Part shown: in pieces, positions 63,075-64,000 of the stretch
How positions within the stretch are numbered: the first letter of the stretch is position 1
How the letters are laid out: the number at the start of each line of letters is the position of its first letter
Made by a program: the position numbers and the translations under genes
Notes under the pieces: model-generated
What the model was told of the DNA's origin: nothing
Databases searched by the model: none
The model's input: only the letters and a program-made list of their open reading frames with translations
Source of the DNA: JAFDZO01 sp044226845
GTDB taxonomy: Bacteria > Bacteroidota > Ignavibacteria > Tepidaquicellales > Tepidaquicellaceae
NCBI GenBank assembly: GCA_044226845.1
Contig: JBGAGG010000003.1
Span: 186,001-250,000, forward strand
Length of the DNA: 64,000 nucleotides
Reading direction: 5' to 3'

Positions 63075-64000
63075 ATGCATAAAAATAATTTTGATTTCCT
63101 GCGGCTTATCTTTGCGCTATGCGTTATTATTACTCATTCATATACTCTTACCGGTGCAGCAGAAACTGACTGGCTTCACACTCTTACTAACGGTCAGGTG
63201 TTTTTTTCTTATATCGGAGTCCGGGGCTTCTTTATAATAAGCGGATATCTTATTTATCAAAGTCTGCTGCGTAGTAAATCAATCTATGTTTTTTACTGGC
63301 ACAGGATTCTCAGAATTTTTCCCGGACTAATTGTTGTGCTTCTCCTAACCGTAATTCTTGGTGTAATTGTTTACACCGGCGACTTTCACAGCTACATCAC
63401 AAATAAATCTGTATGGACTTATTTTCCAAACAACATAAAGCTGTTCAGGCTTCAGGGAACGATTCAGGGAATATTTGAGAACAATCCTTATAAAGATGAT
63501 ATCAACGGTTCGATTTGGACGCTCGGATACGAATTTATTTGTTATGTAATGCTTTCTCTGCTATTCTTTATTAAGAGAGGGCATCTGATAATTCTTTCAG
63601 CAGTCTGCGTATTTTTTTATGTATCAAATCTTTTCTTCTTCGATTCTTTCTCTAAAATCAGCTTTATCATTTATGCAAAAGACCTGATTGATTTCGGAAC
63701 ATTCTTCTTTGCCGGAGCCCTGCTTGCTGTTTTAAAAATTGAAAATCTTAAGCATAGAAATTTCTGGATGTATGCATCATTTGCAATTCTTCTTATTTCT
63801 ATATTCATCAACGTTTTCAAACCTGTCCATCTTTTTATAATGCCCGCTGCAGTTCTTCTTTTCGGAATTTCAGCAACAAAATATATAAGCGGTATCTCTA
63901 AAAAAATCGGAGATATGTCCTATGGCATATACATCTATGCCTTTGCCATCCAACAAACATTGGTTCATTTCTTTCACATTGAGCAATTCGCGCTTACTAT
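63075..64000 (+). CDS. Acyltransferase-3 family membrane protein, 3' end cut off by window edge
   Basis: About 308 residues of an acyltransferase-3 (OafA-type) integral membrane enzyme, which typically O-acetylates cell-surface glycans. It starts with ATG at 63075, and the signatures are NFDFLRLIFALCVIITHSY (first helix, with LRL and the catalytic His after IIT), GVRGFFIISGYLIYQS and YWHRILRIFPGL. About eight membrane segments are visible so far. Only the C-terminal end is missing. It is a single gene as far as seen; an envelope sugar-modification role is likely. Confidence 0.93.
   Translation, partial: MHKNNFDFLRLIFALCVIITHSYTLTGAAETDWLHTLTNGQVFFSYIGVRGFFIISGYLIYQSLLRSKSIYVFYWHRILRIFPGLIVVLLLTVILGVIVYTGDFHSYITNKSVWTYFPNNIKLFRLQGTIQGIFENNPYKDDINGSIWTLGYEFICYVMLSLLFFIKRGHLIILSAVCVFFYVSNLFFFDSFSKISFIIYAKDLIDFGTFFFAGALLAVLKIENLKHRNFWMYASFAILLISIFINVFKPVHLFIMPAAVLLFGISATKYISGISKKIGDMSYGIYIYAFAIQQTLVHFFHIEQFALT

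Overview
This is an AT-rich bacterial chromosomal window. Its signature feature is a group of five secreted proteins ending in a type IX secretion (T9SS) sorting domain with the YPNPFNP motif, which is characteristic of the Ignavibacteria/Chlorobi side of the Bacteroidetes-Chlorobi superphylum. An outer membrane is implied by LolA, TamB and ADP-heptose (RfaE/HldE) genes. HPPD (an O2-dependent dioxygenase) and a NuoM subunit suggest oxygen contact and respiration. I favour an Ignavibacteria-like organism; this is inference from protein style, not from a marker phylogeny. No phage, transposase, integrase, CRISPR array, rRNA or replication origin is visible.

Layout. 0-7 kb: a truncated secreted protein, a small secreted protein, a secreted alpha/beta hydrolase, a DinB-like protein with a DUF885 peptidase-like protein, a GlxA-type regulator and a YitT membrane protein. 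7.0-8.4 kb: a repeat-rich intergenic zone around one small membrane protein gene. 8.4-18.1 kb: a T9SS cargo protein, ahcY with tRNA-Thr(CGT), a frame-disrupted aspS, a hybrid histidine kinase with a stand-alone Hpt protein, and hpd with three 43-bp-spaced palindromes upstream. 18.6-29.8 kb: a run of exported proteins on the minus strand (VCBS-like T9SS protein, two tandem metzincin proteases with T9SS domains, a large GND-Y repeat/HEAT protein). 29.9-38.1 kb: a plus-strand cell-envelope/RNA cluster, rfaE1 (frame-disrupted)-rfaE2-tamB-rnr. 38.1-50.1 kb: Xaa-Pro peptidase, purF with PHP and two membrane proteins, DedA, a flippase-like protein, lolA-DUF3108-S41 protease, OsmC and a cystathionine-gamma-synthase-family enzyme. 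50.1-55.5 kb: an isolated nuoM behind a tight ALDH-GNAT-Rossmann set. 55.6-62.8 kb: an HNH protein, a ferric-iron-type ABC transporter whose permease overlaps a T9SS cargo gene, and a PIG-L deacetylase. 63 kb to the end: a truncated acyltransferase-3.

The most important quality flags are four small structural anomalies. aspS and rfaE1, both normally highly conserved, each carry a short out-of-frame internal deletion that removes conserved active-site sequence. Exact tandem duplications of 75 bp and 45 bp lie at 60.5 and 62.4 kb. These may be assembly errors or real recent mutations; read mapping would settle it. The most novel-looking biology is the GND-Y repeat/HEAT protein, the dispersed intergenic repeat family with the core TTGTTTTTACAAT, the 43-bp array upstream of hpd, and the ALDH-GNAT-Rossmann-NuoM neighbourhood. 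Many genes lack a clear Shine-Dalgarno sequence, as is usual in this superphylum, so several start sites are judged from signal peptides and family alignments.
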